Positions 9,948 through 19,308 are shown, counted from the first letter of the stretch. The stretch: DNA of 64,000 bases from Pseudomonadota bacterium (GCA_021851405.1 JAJZDW010000014.1:18087-82086); one strand, 5' to 3'. A program made the numbers and translations. The notes: generated from the letters alone by a model not told the origin.

Positions 9948-12497
9948 ATGAATAGAACCGGATCGCAGTGGGGCGGTACTTTGCGCGCGCGCGGCACCTG
10001 GCTCGCCGTCGGCATGGGGTTCATGCTCGGCGCGGGTAGGATCGTGAGCGTCAGCGCTGCCGAGCCGGTGGTGCATCCCCAGCGCTGGCCGGTGTTGTAT
10101 CCGGCGCAGAAGGACTCCGCGGCGCTCGAGCGCCGGGTCGATCAGATCCTGGCGCAAATGACGGTGCGCCAGAAGGTCGGCCAGCTGATCCAGGCCGACA
10201 TCAGCGGCATCAAGCCTCGCGACCTGCTGCGCTGGCCGGTCGGGGCGATCCTGAACGGCGGCAATTCCAAGCCCAACGGGGCCATCACCGCCGCGCCGCA
10301 GGCGTGGCAGTCGCTGGCGAACCGGTTCTATCTCGATTCGATGCGCGTCCCGGGCGTGCAGCGCCCCATCCCGGTGATGTGGGGCATGGATGCCGTGCAC
10401 GGGGCGAACGACATCTACGGCGCGACCGTCTTTCCGCAGAACGTCGCGTTGGGCGCGGCGAACGACCCGGCACTGGTGCGGCGCATCGGACAGGCCACGG
10501 CCGAGGAAGTGCGCGCGATCGGTCTCGATTGGACGTTTGGGCCGACCGTCGCGGTGGTGAGCGACATGCGCTGGGGTCGCACGTACGAGAGTTACTCGCA
10601 GGACCCGCGCCGGGTCGCCGCGCTGACCCGCGCCATGGTGCTCGGATTGCAGGGGGCGCCGAATACGGCCCACTTCCTCGATGCCGAGCATGTGCTCGCC
10701 ACGCCGAAGCATTTCATCGGCGATGGCGGTACGGACGGTGTCGATCAGGGCGACAACCGTGAGAGCGAGACGCAGCTGATTCACCGCGATGCGGCCGGCT
10801 ACGAGGCCGCGCTCGGTGCCGGCGTGCAGGTCATCATGGCGAGCTTCTCGAGCTGGCAGGGCGAGAAGATGCTCGCCAACCACGGACTGCTCACTTCGGT
10901 GCTGAAGCGCCGTTGGCATTTCGACGGGTTTGTGGTCGGCGACTGGAATGCCCAGGGCCAGGTGCCCGGCTGCACCGATGTCAGCTGCGCGCGCGCGGTG
11001 AACGCGGGTCTGGACATGTTCATGGCGCCCGATGACTGGAAGGCGTTGTTCAAGAACACCCTCGCCGAGGTGCGCTCCGGGCAGATCTCCCGCCGTCGAC
11101 TCGATGCGGCCGTGCGGCGCATCCTGCGCGTGAAGCTGCGCGATCGGCTCTGGGCAGAAGGACCGCCGGCGCAGCGCCCGCTCGCCGGCCAGTTCGGTCT
11201 GCTCGGCGATGCGGCGCACCGCCAGATCGCGCGCCAAGCGGTGCGCGAGTCGCTGGTGTTGCTGAAGAACGATCATCATCTGCTGCCGCTTGCGCCCCGA
11301 GAGCGCGTGCTCGTCGCGGGCGACGGCGCAAACAACATCCCGATGCAGTGCGGCGGTTGGACGCTGACCTGGCAGGGCACCGGCACGACCAATGCGGACT
11401 TCCCCCATGGGGAATCGATCTGGCAGGGCATCCAGTCCGCCGTGCACGCGGCCGGCGGTACGGCGACGTTGAGCGTCGATGGCCACTACCAGCGCCGCCC
11501 CGACGTGGCGATCGTCGTCTACGGGGAGCATCCCTACGCGGAATTTGAAGGCGATGTACACGACCTTGCGTTCAGCGGGAGCGCCGCGGAGCGCGACTTG
11601 CGCCTGCTGCAGCGACTGCGCGCAGCGCACATCCCGGTCGTGTCCGTGTTCCTCTCCGGGCGCCCGCTCTGGGTCAACCCGCAGCTCGACGCCTCCACGG
11701 CCTTTGTCGCGGCCTGGCTGCCCGGGTCGGAAGGCGAGGGTGTCGCCGATGTCCTCTTCCGCAAGCCCAACGGGCAGATCCGCTACGATTTCCACGGCAC
11801 ACTTCCCTTTGCATGGCCGCGCACGCCGCTGCAGTTCGGCCTCGACGTGCCGGGCACGCCGCTGTTTCCGTTCGGCTACGGTCTGCGCGACGCCTCTGAC
11901 GGAAACCTCGCGCATCTGCCGGTTCGCAGCATCGGTGCGCTCACCCCGTCAGTCAATGCGCGTCGGTTCTTCTCCGCCGGGCACAGCGGTGCCGGTTGGC
12001 ACTGGGCCGTGGTGCGCACTGGGGCGAAAGAGCGCATCCCGCACGGCATCGGTGGGGCCGCCGGGACGGTCACCCTGAGCGCGTTGGACTGGCGGCGGCA
12101 GGAAGATGCGCGCCGGTTGAGTTGGACCGGGGGGGGCGCCGCCACCGTGGCCCTGGTCGGTGCGACGCCCATCAATCTTACGCGTCAGGCCAATGGACAG
12201 ATGGTGCTCGGTCTGCACTACCGCCTCGACCGGCCTCCGTCCTCGGGCGTGACGCTGAGCATGGCGTGCGGTGCGCACTGCTCCGGTGCGGTGCCGCTCA
12301 CCGCGCTCTTGCGGCACGCACCGCTGCGGCGATGGCAGTCGCTACGTATTCCGCTCGCCTGCTTTGCGCGCGCAGGGGCAAATATGAGTCGCATCGACAC
12401 GCCATTCGCGATCCGCACGGCCGGCCGCCTCACGCTGGTCGTGGCCGACATCCGCGTGCAATCCGACATCTCCGGGGCGCTCGCCTGTCCGCACTGA
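9948..12497 (+). CDS. Glycoside hydrolase family 3 exo-beta-glucosidase, exported
   Basis: 849-aa enzyme expected to release glucose from beta-1,3/1,4-glucans or cello-oligosaccharides in the periplasm or at the cell surface. A hydrophobic N-terminal segment (WLAVGMGFMLGAGRIVSVSA) suggests export. GH3 N-terminal barrel features run from MTVRQKVGQLIQADISG through MWGMDAVHGAN and TPKHFIGDGGTDGVD to FVVGDWNAQGQV, where the Asp is the expected nucleophile. The second alpha/beta domain has VRESLVLLKND and YGEHPYAEFEGD, the likely acid/base region. About 150 further residues form a C-terminal beta-rich domain, as in ExoP-like GH3 enzymes. The ATG at 9948 follows a purine-rich GAGAGAGGGGG stretch. 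An operator/promoter sits just upstream, so induction by a sugar through LacI is likely. Confidence 0.92.
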   Translation: MNRTGSQWGGTLRARGTWLAVGMGFMLGAGRIVSVSAAEPVVHPQRWPVLYPAQKDSAALERRVDQILAQMTVRQKVGQLIQADISGIKPRDLLRWPVGAILNGGNSKPNGAITAAPQAWQSLANRFYLDSMRVPGVQRPIPVMWGMDAVHGANDIYGATVFPQNVALGAANDPALVRRIGQATAEEVRAIGLDWTFGPTVAVVSDMRWGRTYESYSQDPRRVAALTRAMVLGLQGAPNTAHFLDAEHVLATPKHFIGDGGTDGVDQGDNRESETQLIHRDAAGYEAALGAGVQVIMASFSSWQGEKMLANHGLLTSVLKRRWHFDGFVVGDWNAQGQVPGCTDVSCARAVNAGLDMFMAPDDWKALFKNTLAEVRSGQISRRRLDAAVRRILRVKLRDRLWAEGPPAQRPLAGQFGLLGDAAHRQIARQAVRESLVLLKNDHHLLPLAPRERVLVAGDGANNIPMQCGGWTLTWQGTGTTNADFPHGESIWQGIQSAVHAAGGTATLSVDGHYQRRPDVAIVVYGEHPYAEFEGDVHDLAFSGSAAERDLRLLQRLRAAHIPVVSVFLSGRPLWVNPQLDASTAFVAAWLPGSEGEGVADVLFRKPNGQIRYDFHGTLPFAWPRTPLQFGLDVPGTPLFPFGYGLRDASDGNLAHLPVRSIGALTPSVNARRFFSAGHSGAGWHWAVVRTGAKERIPHGIGGAAGTVTLSALDWRRQEDARRLSWTGGGAATVALVGATPINLTRQANGQMVLGLHYRLDRPPSSGVTLSMACGAHCSGAVPLTALLRHAPLRRWQSLRIPLACFARAGANMSRIDTPFAIRTAGRLTLVVADIRVQSDISGALACPH

Positions 12498-12741
12498 GGC
12501 GCGCCGCACTTTGGCCGGTTTCCGCTGCCGGTGCCGCGATGACAGACCACACATCCCCCCCGATGTGACTGCCATCGCGGCGGCCGGCACTTGCGCCCGG
12601 CGCGCCGTTGAAGCGTCGGATGCGGCTCGCTATGCTGGTGAACCGGACGGTGGAACACGCCGGGGAGTTGACTGCATTGTCCATCGCCTCCTGCCCTCTG
12701 CGCCCGCCGCCCGCTGCGGCAGCATCCGCGAGCCTCCGTCG

Positions 12742-13884
12742 GTGACCTCGGCCGCCCGCGCCGAAGTCGAGCGCACTTACCCCGTGCTGCGCCGCTGGCT
12801 GGTGCAGGACGCGTATCCGCGCTGGATGGCCTCGGGATGGGATCACAGCAGTGGCGGATTCTACGAGCGGCTCGGCGTGCACGGACCGGTCGCGGCAGAC
12901 GCCCGCCGTGCGCGCGTACAGTTCCGGCAGATTTTCGCTTTCGCGCGCGCCGCTGCGTTCGGGTGGCACGAGCACGTCCGCGAGCGGGTCATTGACGGGC
13001 TGGCGCATGTGTATGCGCGCTATCGGCGCGCCGACGGGCTGATGCGCACGCTGCTTGGCCCCGACGGTGCGGTGCGGGAGGAGCGCGCGCTGCTGTACGA
13101 CCAGGCGTTTGCGTTGCTCGCACTCGCCGAGGCGCATCGACTGCTCGGCCCGGCGGCGGGGTGCGCTCAGCGGGCGGCCGAGCTGCTTGCGGCGCTGATG
13201 GGCCGGCTCGGCGGCGAGTACGGTTTGCGCACCGATACGGAATCCGACGCGCATGCGCCCTGCCTCGCCAACCCACACATGCATTTGCTCGAAGCGATGC
13301 TCGCCTGGCGCGCACTCGACCCCTCGCCGCAGTGGAGCGCGCTGGCCGAGCGCATCGTGGCCCTGGCGCTGGGGTGCTGGATCGATCCGGCGAGCGGGGC
13401 ACTGCGTGAGGCCTTTGCGCAGGGGGCGGGCGGAACGCTGGTACGCACCGGTGAGATCGAGCCGGGACATCTGTTCGAATGGGCCGGCCTGCTGCTGCGC
13501 TTCGATGGGGCTCGTGCGCCGGTGCGCGCCGCCGCACAGCGTTTGGCGCAGATCGCCGAGCAGCACGGCGTGCGCGACGGCTACGCCGTGAACGCGCTCA
13601 ACGCGGATCTCTCGGTGCGCGACCCTAATGCCCGATTGTGGCCGCAGACCGAGCGGATCAAGACGTTGGCGCGGCTGGCGAGTCTGGAGGAGCACGAGGA
13701 CCGCTGGGCGTCTTTGCCCGAGGCGATCGGTGCGCTGCGCGCGTATTTCCTGCCGGTGCCGGGGTTGTGGCTCGATCGGCGCTCGCCGGACGGGGAGTTC
13801 CTCGAGGAGCCCTCACCGGCCAGCAGTTTCTATCACATCATCGAGGCGGTGAGCACGCTCGAGGAAGTGCTCCGCGCGCGCTGA
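12742..13884 (+). CDS. AGE-family sugar epimerase/isomerase (mannose/glucose type)
   Basis: About 380-aa alpha/alpha-barrel protein of the N-acylglucosamine 2-epimerase family. Members interconvert mannose with fructose or glucose, epimerise cellobiose, or isomerise GlcNAc/ManNAc; the exact substrate cannot be read here. Family features include WDHSSGGFYERL near the start, ANPHMHLLEAMLAW, EPGHLFEWAGLLLRF, RLWPQTERIKTLARL and SSFYHIIEAVSTL, with the expected catalytic histidines. The frame is open farther upstream, but the family begins just before AEVERTYPVLRRW, so GTG 12742 is chosen; its ribosome site is weak and the start is uncertain. It follows the GH3 gene on the same strand and converges with lacI, fitting a beta-glucoside or mannoside use locus. 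Confidence 0.82.
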   Translation: MTSAARAEVERTYPVLRRWLVQDAYPRWMASGWDHSSGGFYERLGVHGPVAADARRARVQFRQIFAFARAAAFGWHEHVRERVIDGLAHVYARYRRADGLMRTLLGPDGAVREERALLYDQAFALLALAEAHRLLGPAAGCAQRAAELLAALMGRLGGEYGLRTDTESDAHAPCLANPHMHLLEAMLAWRALDPSPQWSALAERIVALALGCWIDPASGALREAFAQGAGGTLVRTGEIEPGHLFEWAGLLLRFDGARAPVRAAAQRLAQIAEQHGVRDGYAVNALNADLSVRDPNARLWPQTERIKTLARLASLEEHEDRWASLPEAIGALRAYFLPVPGLWLDRRSPDGEFLEEPSPASSFYHIIEAVSTLEEVLRAR

Positions 13885-13896
13885 GGCGGCGTGGCT

Positions 13897-14952
13897 TCAG
13901 GCCGCACCGACCGGCGCCGCGGCGATCGAGCCGCGCAGGATCACTTCCAGGTCGAGGTGTGGCCGCGGCATCGGTTGCGGCCAGCCCCGTCGGTGCGGCT
14001 TGTGTTGGATGATGAGGTCGGCGGCGGCCCGGCCCATCGAGCGCACCGGCTGGCGCACGGTGGAGAGCTGCGGCCAAATCATCGTCGCCACCGGCGCATC
14101 GTCGAACCCCACGATCGACAACTGCTGCGGCAGCGCGATCTCCATCTGGCGCGCCACACACACGGCGGCGGCACCCATGTCATCGTTGCTGGCGAAGATG
14201 GCCGTCGGCCGCTCGGGGCTCGAGAGGATGCGGCGGGCGCACTCGAGTCCCTCGGCGAACTCGAAGTTGCCCGTCTGCACGAGCTTCGGGTCGATGGCCA
14301 GTCCGTGCGCGTGCATTGCATCGGCGAAGCCGAGATATCGCTGCTCGGTGGCGCGGTGGCCGGCCCGACCGAGCATGAAACCGATCCGCCGGTGTCCGCG
14401 CTCGATCAGCTCATCGGTGAGCTGGCGCGCTGCGGCCCGATCATCGGTATCGACCGACGGTGAGTCGTCCTGGCGGTGCATCGGCGCGATGTGCACCGCC
14501 GGGATGCCCGCCTCGGCGAGTGTCGCGCGCACTTCGGGCAGATCACTCAGCGGCGGCAGCAGGATCACCCCTTCGAGGCGCAGCTGGCGGATCAGCGTGC
14601 TCACCGCGCGCGTCAGGTCCGGGTCGGCGGCAACGAGCGGCTCGACCATCAGGTGCAGATTCGACTCGCGGCAGCGCTGCACGGCGCCGGTCTGAAATTC
14701 GCTCAGGTAATCGCCCGGGTTGTCGTAGAACAGCCCGATCAGGAACGAACGCGCGCCGGCCAGGCCGCGCGCGGCCAGGTTGGGTTGATAGTCGAGCTTC
14801 TCGATTGCGGCCATCACCCGCGCGCGGGTTTCGGTACGCACGCCACGCTCGTTGTTGATGACGCGCGACACTGTCTTGGCCGAGACGCCGGCCTGCTCCG
14901 CGACGATCTCGATCGTCGCCGCTTCGCGTGTGGGGACGGGAGGTCGACGCAT
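13897..14952 (-). CDS. LacI-family transcriptional regulator
   Basis: 351-aa repressor. The N-terminus has the LacI helix-turn-helix (TIEIVAEQAGVSAKTVSRVI) and hinge helix (YQPNLAARGLAGARSFLIGL), followed by a periplasmic-binding-protein-like sugar domain ending near VRSMGRAAADLIIQ. It likely represses the divergently placed sugar genes (GH3 glucosidase, possibly the epimerase) and itself, as copies of the half-site TTGACAGCG lie at both promoters. It is downstream of hemN on the same strand with a 93-bp gap holding its own promoter. Its -10 box is so close to the ATG that the message would have almost no leader. The inducer is presumably a gluco- or manno-oligosaccharide derivative; this is inference from neighbours. 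Confidence 0.92.
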   Translation of the reverse strand: MRRPPVPTREAATIEIVAEQAGVSAKTVSRVINNERGVRTETRARVMAAIEKLDYQPNLAARGLAGARSFLIGLFYDNPGDYLSEFQTGAVQRCRESNLHLMVEPLVAADPDLTRAVSTLIRQLRLEGVILLPPLSDLPEVRATLAEAGIPAVHIAPMHRQDDSPSVDTDDRAAARQLTDELIERGHRRIGFMLGRAGHRATEQRYLGFADAMHAHGLAIDPKLVQTGNFEFAEGLECARRILSSPERPTAIFASNDDMGAAAVCVARQMEIALPQQLSIVGFDDAPVATMIWPQLSTVRQPVRSMGRAAADLIIQHKPHRRGWPQPMPRPHLDLEVILRGSIAAAPVGAA

Positions 14953-14958
14953 CGCGCT

Positions 14959-14986
14959 ACAATAAATGAATTGTCAACGCTGTCAA
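14959..14986 (-). promoter_or_regulatory. lacI promoter with LacI-type operator; likely leaderless start
   Basis: On the minus strand, TTGACA (14986-14981) and TATTGT (14964-14959) are 16 bp apart. The segment reading TTGACAGCGTTGACAA overlaps the -35 and matches the GH3 operator half-site TTGACAGCG exactly. Transcription starting about 7 nt after the -10 box would begin at or next to the ATG (14952-14950). Confidence 0.6.
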
Positions 14987-15045
14987 TCGGTGCGGCGAGG
15001 AGACTGCACGTGACGCGGCAGGGGCAGCCGGCCTCCGGCCGGGGC

Positions 15046-16440
15046 TCACACGACTTTTGAATAGCGCGGCGGCGCGGCGGCCTGCTCGGCCGCACGCAGA
15101 TAGCGATCGAAACACATCGCGAGCAGGCGCAGCAGCAGTTGGCCGCGCTCGGTGGCCTCGATCGCCTGCGGGCCGATCTCGATCAGCCCGTCCGCCTCGA
15201 GCGCGCGCAGCTGCGCCTGCGCATCGGCGAAATAGCGGTTGAATTCGATGCCGTGACGCGCCTGCAGCGCTGCGATGTCGATGCGGCCCTGGCACATCAC
15301 GCCCTGGATCACCTCGGCACGCAGCAGATCATCGGCCTCGAGCGCGAGTCCGCGCCACACCGGCAGGACGCCGGCATCGACGGCCGCCTCCCACCCCGGC
15401 AGGTCGCGGTGGTTCTGGCTGAAACTCGCGCCGATGTGACTGATCGCGCTGACGCCGAGTCCGAGCAGGTCACAGTGCGCGTGGGTGGTATAGCCCATGA
15501 AATTGCGCTGCAGGCCGCCCGCGGTGCGCGCGGTGCTCAGATCGTCCTGCGGCAGCGCGAAGTGATCCATGCCGATGTACTGATAGCCGGCAGCCGTCAG
15601 CTGCTCGATGGCCAGGCGCAGCAGTGCGATGCGCGTCGGCGGGTGCGGCAGGAATGTCGTGTCGAGGTGGCGCTGCGGTTTGAACAGCTCGGGCAGGTGG
15701 GCATATCCGTAGACCGCGAGCCGGTCCGGGCGCGCCGCGATCACGGTGTCGAGCGTGCGCGCGAACCCTTCGATCGTCTGCAGTGGCAGGCCGTAGATCA
15801 GGTCGACGTTGAGCGAGCGGAAGCCGTGCTCGCGACAGGCGTCGATCACCGCCAATGTCTGCTCCACGCTCTGCATCCGATTGACCGCGCGCTGCACCTG
15901 GGGATCGAAATCCTGCACCCCGAGGCTGGCGCGATTGAATCCCAGAGCGGCGAGTGCGGCGATGTCCGCGGGGCTCACGGTGCGCGGATCGAGTTCAATG
16001 GAGAAGTCCCGTTCGGGCCGCGCACTGAGCTGAAACTGCCCGGCCAGCGCCTCGAGGAGTCGTCCGATCTGCTCGGGCCGGAAGAAATTCGGCGTGCCCC
16101 CGCCGAGGTGCACCTGCAGCACCTCACGCTGTCGCGCGAACAGCGGCGCGATGAGTGCGACTTCGCCGAGCAGGCGGTCCAGATACCGCTCGGCGCGCCC
16201 CGCATCGCGCGTGATGACGCGGTTGCAGCCGCAGTAGAAGCAAGGGCTCGCGCAAAATGGCATGTGCGCGTAGATCGACAGCGCGTGCGCACTGGCGTTG
16301 CTGGCGCGGATCGAGGCGCGCAATTCGGCGGCGCCGAACTGCGGCGTGAACTGAGGCGCGGTCGGGTAGGAGGTGTAACGAGGTCCCGGGCGGTCGTAGC
16401 GGCGCAGCAGATCGGGATCGAAGTCGAGCGGGCGCGTCAT
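15046..16440 (-). CDS. hemN: Oxygen-independent coproporphyrinogen III oxidase
   Basis: Radical-SAM enzyme of haem synthesis that decarboxylates coproporphyrinogen III to protoporphyrinogen IX without oxygen, in the cytoplasm. 464 aa. The start gives MTRPLDFDPDLLRRYDRPGPR and RYTSYPTAPQF, as in true HemN rather than HemW. The 4Fe-4S cysteines C63, C67 and C70 lie in CASPCFYCGC. SAM-binding (HLGGGTPNFF) and the SLGVQDFDPQVQRAVNR and DLIYGLPLQT motifs follow, and the HemN C-terminal domain is complete. The frame extends upstream in low-complexity residues, so ATG 16440 is chosen. It is divergent from the rhomboid gene, with 196 bp for both promoters. Anaerobic or microaerobic control is likely but no FNR box was identified with confidence. 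Confidence 0.95.
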   Translation of the reverse strand: MTRPLDFDPDLLRRYDRPGPRYTSYPTAPQFTPQFGAAELRASIRASNASAHALSIYAHMPFCASPCFYCGCNRVITRDAGRAERYLDRLLGEVALIAPLFARQREVLQVHLGGGTPNFFRPEQIGRLLEALAGQFQLSARPERDFSIELDPRTVSPADIAALAALGFNRASLGVQDFDPQVQRAVNRMQSVEQTLAVIDACREHGFRSLNVDLIYGLPLQTIEGFARTLDTVIAARPDRLAVYGYAHLPELFKPQRHLDTTFLPHPPTRIALLRLAIEQLTAAGYQYIGMDHFALPQDDLSTARTAGGLQRNFMGYTTHAHCDLLGLGVSAISHIGASFSQNHRDLPGWEAAVDAGVLPVWRGLALEADDLLRAEVIQGVMCQGRIDIAALQARHGIEFNRYFADAQAQLRALEADGLIEIGPQAIEATERGQLLLRLLAMCFDRYLRAAEQAAAPPRYSKVV

Positions 16441-16636
16441 GTCATGGGTCCGGCGGCCGCACGCGTCGGCCCTTGGGAAGCATGGCTCATGCCGATACCG
16501 CTGGCCATACGTAGAAGTGCTTCCCGCAGGTCCACTCCGGGGCACGTAGCGGTGCGAGGGCGGTGCCCGCGCCGGTGGGGGGGCGGCGGCGGGCCGCCCT
16601 GGCGCCCGGCCGCCGGGGCTGTGCGATGATGGGCGC

Positions 16637-17569
16637 ATGGACGAGCTCAGCGCCCACTCTTCGGCGCTCGCGGCGGCGGAGGTTGGGAGCGAGCCGGAGG
16701 TCGAGGTCTACCGCGCCCGGCGACGACGGGACTGCGAAGAGCGGGCGTTCGTGCTCGCGGCGGTCGGGATCGCGGGCGAGGTCGTGGCATTTTCGCGCGG
16801 GTGCGTGCTCTACGTCGCGGCGCGCGACGTGGAGCGGGCCACGGCCCAGCTGAATCTCTACGAGCAGGAGAACTTCCCGCGCCGTCCCCTGTCCCGGTCG
16901 CCCCCGCGGCGGCTGTTCCGCCATGCGTGGGTCGGCTGCGTGGGCTATGCGCTGTGGCTGCTCGGGGTGGCCTATGTGCTCTCGAACGGGCTGGTGCGGC
17001 TCGATGCATTCAATCGGGGCGAGCTGTACGGCGCACCGGTGCGCGCGGGGCAGTGGTGGCGCGCCTGGACCTGCCTGACGCTGCACATGAGCGGACCGCA
17101 CCTGGCCGGTAATCTGCTCGCGGGCCTCTGGTTCGGCTATCTCGCCGGCCAGCAGCTCGGTGTCGGGACGGCCTGGTTCCTGATCGTCGTCGGCGGCGGG
17201 CTGGCCAACCTCGTGGAGGGGCTGGTGGGACCGCCCTGGTACCGCTCCGTGGGGGCGTCGACCGCCGTGTTCACGGCGCTCGGCATGATGGCCGCACACA
17301 CCTGGTGGACGGAGCGCAGTGCGCACCCGAGCTGGATGCGCCGCTGGGTACCGCTGGGGGCCGGTGTGGTGCTGCTCGGCTGGCTCGGCACGGCCGGCAA
17401 GCACACCGACGTCATGGCGCACCTGCTGGGGTTCTCGTTCGGGGTCCTGCTCGGCTGGGTGGCCGCCTGGCCATCGATCGATCGGCGGTTGGAGCGCGTG
17501 CCGCAATGGCTGCCGGGGGTCGCGGCCCTGCTGATCATGGCGATTGCCTGGGCGTTCGCCCTGGCATGA
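16637..17569 (+). CDS. Rhomboid-family intramembrane serine protease
   Basis: 310-aa integral membrane protease that cleaves transmembrane substrates. About 85 soluble residues precede six or seven hydrophobic segments. The catalytic dyad is visible: Ser208 in GASTAVF, the GxSx motif, and His262 in DVMAHLLGFSFG. The segment HMSGPHLAGNLL matches the conserved histidine/asparagine region in helix 2. The amino-terminal part (EVEVYRARRRRDCEERAF) may be a small cytoplasmic domain. The gene is alone, divergent from hemN, and convergent with the toxin-antitoxin remnant. Substrates are unknown. Confidence 0.9.
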   Translation: MDELSAHSSALAAAEVGSEPEVEVYRARRRRDCEERAFVLAAVGIAGEVVAFSRGCVLYVAARDVERATAQLNLYEQENFPRRPLSRSPPRRLFRHAWVGCVGYALWLLGVAYVLSNGLVRLDAFNRGELYGAPVRAGQWWRAWTCLTLHMSGPHLAGNLLAGLWFGYLAGQQLGVGTAWFLIVVGGGLANLVEGLVGPPWYRSVGASTAVFTALGMMAAHTWWTERSAHPSWMRRWVPLGAGVVLLGWLGTAGKHTDVMAHLLGFSFGVLLGWVAAWPSIDRRLERVPQWLPGVAALLIMAIAWAFALA

Positions 17570-17668
17570 GCGCCAGTGACACGCGCCGCGCCCCAGGGTC
17601 ATGTGCATGATAGTGATGACACAGTACGAAGAGGGACGCCCCTCGCCACGCCGCCCAGCGCTCCGGGC

Positions 17669-18082
17669 TCACCCCTTCAGGCATTCCCGGGGCGAGAGGA
17701 TCTCGACTCCCCGGAACGGAGGGAGTCCCCGAAGATCCTGGTCGCCGGTCACGATCAGATCGGCCTCGCCATCAAGCGCCCCTTCGAGAAACGTGTCGTC
17801 CTTCGGGTCGCGGCAAGCCTTGACCGGAGCGGTGACGATGACCGGCTCGGTCATCCGATTGAGGACCCGGATGACCTCTTGCCGATCTTCCCGACTGACG
17901 TAGCGGTCGAATTTGGGGCACGACAGTACGTCCGCGAGTTCCTCGCGCGTCGCGTCCGAGACCAATCATGGTGCTTCAGTCACCGCCTTGCGCACGGCTG
18001 TGGCCCGCCCCGAACCCGGGAGCAGGAGCCGGCTGACCAGGCCGTGGGTGTCAGCGACGATCCGCTGGGGCTCGAGCGGCAT
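17669..18082 (-). pseudogene. PIN-domain toxin gene interrupted by an in-frame TGA
   Basis: Reading from ATG 18082 gives MPLEPQRIVADTHGLVSRLL, matching the start of PIN-family putative toxins (usual pattern DTNVLVS with the first metal-binding Asp). Codon 39 is TGA (17968-17966), after which the frame continues with a normal PIN body: LVSDATREELADVL, then DPKDDTFLEGALDGEADLIV and TGDQDL with the acidic residues. A single nonsense change, probably from TGG, therefore splits the gene. The downstream part lacks the first catalytic Asp, so a restart would not yield active nuclease. The start overlaps the antitoxin gene by 32 bp, the usual coupling in such pairs. The rest of the site looks intact, suggesting recent inactivation, or a sequencing error. 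Confidence 0.8.
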
Positions 18083-18329
18083 CGTCGTCGGTGAGCAGCG
18101 CGGCGAACTTCTTCTCCGTCAGGTCCCGCGCCACGGCTTTACGGCCCACCCGGTCGCAGAATTCCTGAACCTCCGTGACATTGAGCCCGCGATTCCGCTC
18201 GTCCTCGGCGGTCCAGAGGAGCCCCGCGACAGCGCGTTCCTGCCGTCGAATGACGACGGGCTCGCACTGAGCCGCGTCGATCAGTGCGGCAAGCCGCGGC
18301 TTCGCGTCGGTGGCGGATAGGTGGCGCAT
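18051..18329 (-). CDS. Type II antitoxin, Phd/YefM-like
   Basis: 92-aa protein, MRHLSATDAKPRLAALIDAA followed by EPVVIRRQERAVAGLL, the compact DNA-binding fold of Phd/YefM antitoxins; the C-terminal half is acidic/basic and would be the toxin-neutralising tail. ATG 18329 has an excellent ribosome site (GAGGAGGT). It is the first gene of a toxin-antitoxin pair whose PIN toxin is broken by a stop codon, so it may now be an orphan antitoxin. Such proteins usually repress their own promoter; no operator palindrome was identified with confidence in the upstream 238 bp, which hold no gene I can support. Confidence 0.82.
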   Translation of the reverse strand: MRHLSATDAKPRLAALIDAAQCEPVVIRRQERAVAGLLWTAEDERNRGLNVTEVQEFCDRVGRKAVARDLTEKKFAALLTDDDAARAPADRR

Positions 18330-18567
18330 GGCGACCTCCTCGCCATTCGGTCTAGGCAAAATGGACCCAACAGACAAATGAGTCCCGGAGCCCATGCTCA
18401 CGTCCAGACTGCCCAGCGCTCAGGCGGAGGGGCCCCACGCAGAACCGCGCCCTCGCTCAACGGCCCGTCAGGGCCAAGACCGTTCGAGCGCCGTCAGGAA
18501 CCGCGCGATGAACGGTCAGGGCGGGACTCTGACGTACAGCATTCACAGGCTCAGAGGTGTCCCGGCC

Positions 18568-19308
18568 TCAGTCGCTGGTCGGCAGCAGCGTCTGCGGCGG
18601 CCCGTGTGTCGTGCGCCGATAACGGCGCACTAGGCTCACGTCGACCCCCTGGCCGGACAGGTGCAGCGTCATGACCAGCTCGCCCCCCGGGGCGATCGCG
18701 AACTGCTCGCTCAGTTTCGGTCCGAGCAGGGGCTGCAGCTCGATGATGAAGGCGTGCCCGCGCCAGCCGCAGCTCTGGTTCGCCGTGTCGTGCGGCCCAA
18801 AGGCGATCACGGTCGGGATGCCGAGGCTACACTGCTGCACGCCGGCCGCGCTGGTCAGGGAGAACTCGCCTGGTGAGAGCGCGAGGCCGAGGATGCTGCC
18901 GACCGGGACGTGCCCGATGAGCTCTCGGACCCAGGCTGCACCGAACATCGGGGCACTCACTTCGACGCCGGGTTCCCGGACGGTGCGCTCGCCGCTGCGC
19001 AGCGGCGCGGACGATCCGTCCTGTTCGTGCGCCCGTCCTGGGTGCGGCGGGGGCGGCGTCTGCGCGCGCCCTTGGGCGCGCTTCATCGCCCGCAGCGCTT
19101 TGAGCATCCGCGTGTGCAGTTGCGCCTGCAGGAGCGTTACCGCTGCATCGATCGGTTCGCTGTGCGCGGCGTCGAGCCGCCAGTTGCCGCTCAGGTGCGG
19201 GGCGTGAGTCGGAGCGACGAGCCGCAGCGGCGCCGCCGAGCAGCCCGACAGGGCCGCGGCGAGCGCGGCCGCGCACAGCCGAAGCGCGCGGGACGGAGGG
19301 GTCGGCAT
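18568..19308 (-). CDS. Predicted lipoprotein of unknown function
   Basis: 246-aa protein with a lipoprotein signal: basic MPTPPSRALRLC, a short hydrophobic stretch and the lipobox ALSGC, so the Cys at about residue 26 would be lipidated. The mature part has LSGNWRLDAAHSEPIDAAV, a proline-rich linker (TPPPPHPGRAHEQ), and a beta-rich second half ending in a basic segment. ATG 19308 is chosen because it places the signal at the N-terminus; the frame is open farther upstream. I do not recognise the family beyond a resemblance of the opening to outer-membrane lipoproteins. It sits 46 bp downstream of the KDPG aldolase gene on the same strand; the two could be co-transcribed. Confidence 0.7.
   Translation of the reverse strand: MPTPPSRALRLCAAALAAALSGCSAAPLRLVAPTHAPHLSGNWRLDAAHSEPIDAAVTLLQAQLHTRMLKALRAMKRAQGRAQTPPPPHPGRAHEQDGSSAPLRSGERTVREPGVEVSAPMFGAAWVRELIGHVPVGSILGLALSPGEFSLTSAAGVQQCSLGIPTVIAFGPHDTANQSCGWRGHAFIIELQPLLGPKLSEQFAIAPGGELVMTLHLSGQGVDVSLVRRYRRTTHGPPQTLLPTSD

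Noticed and set aside
9903..11915. 670-codon minus-strand open frame
   Set aside because: Antisense to the GH3 gene; no recognisable domain.
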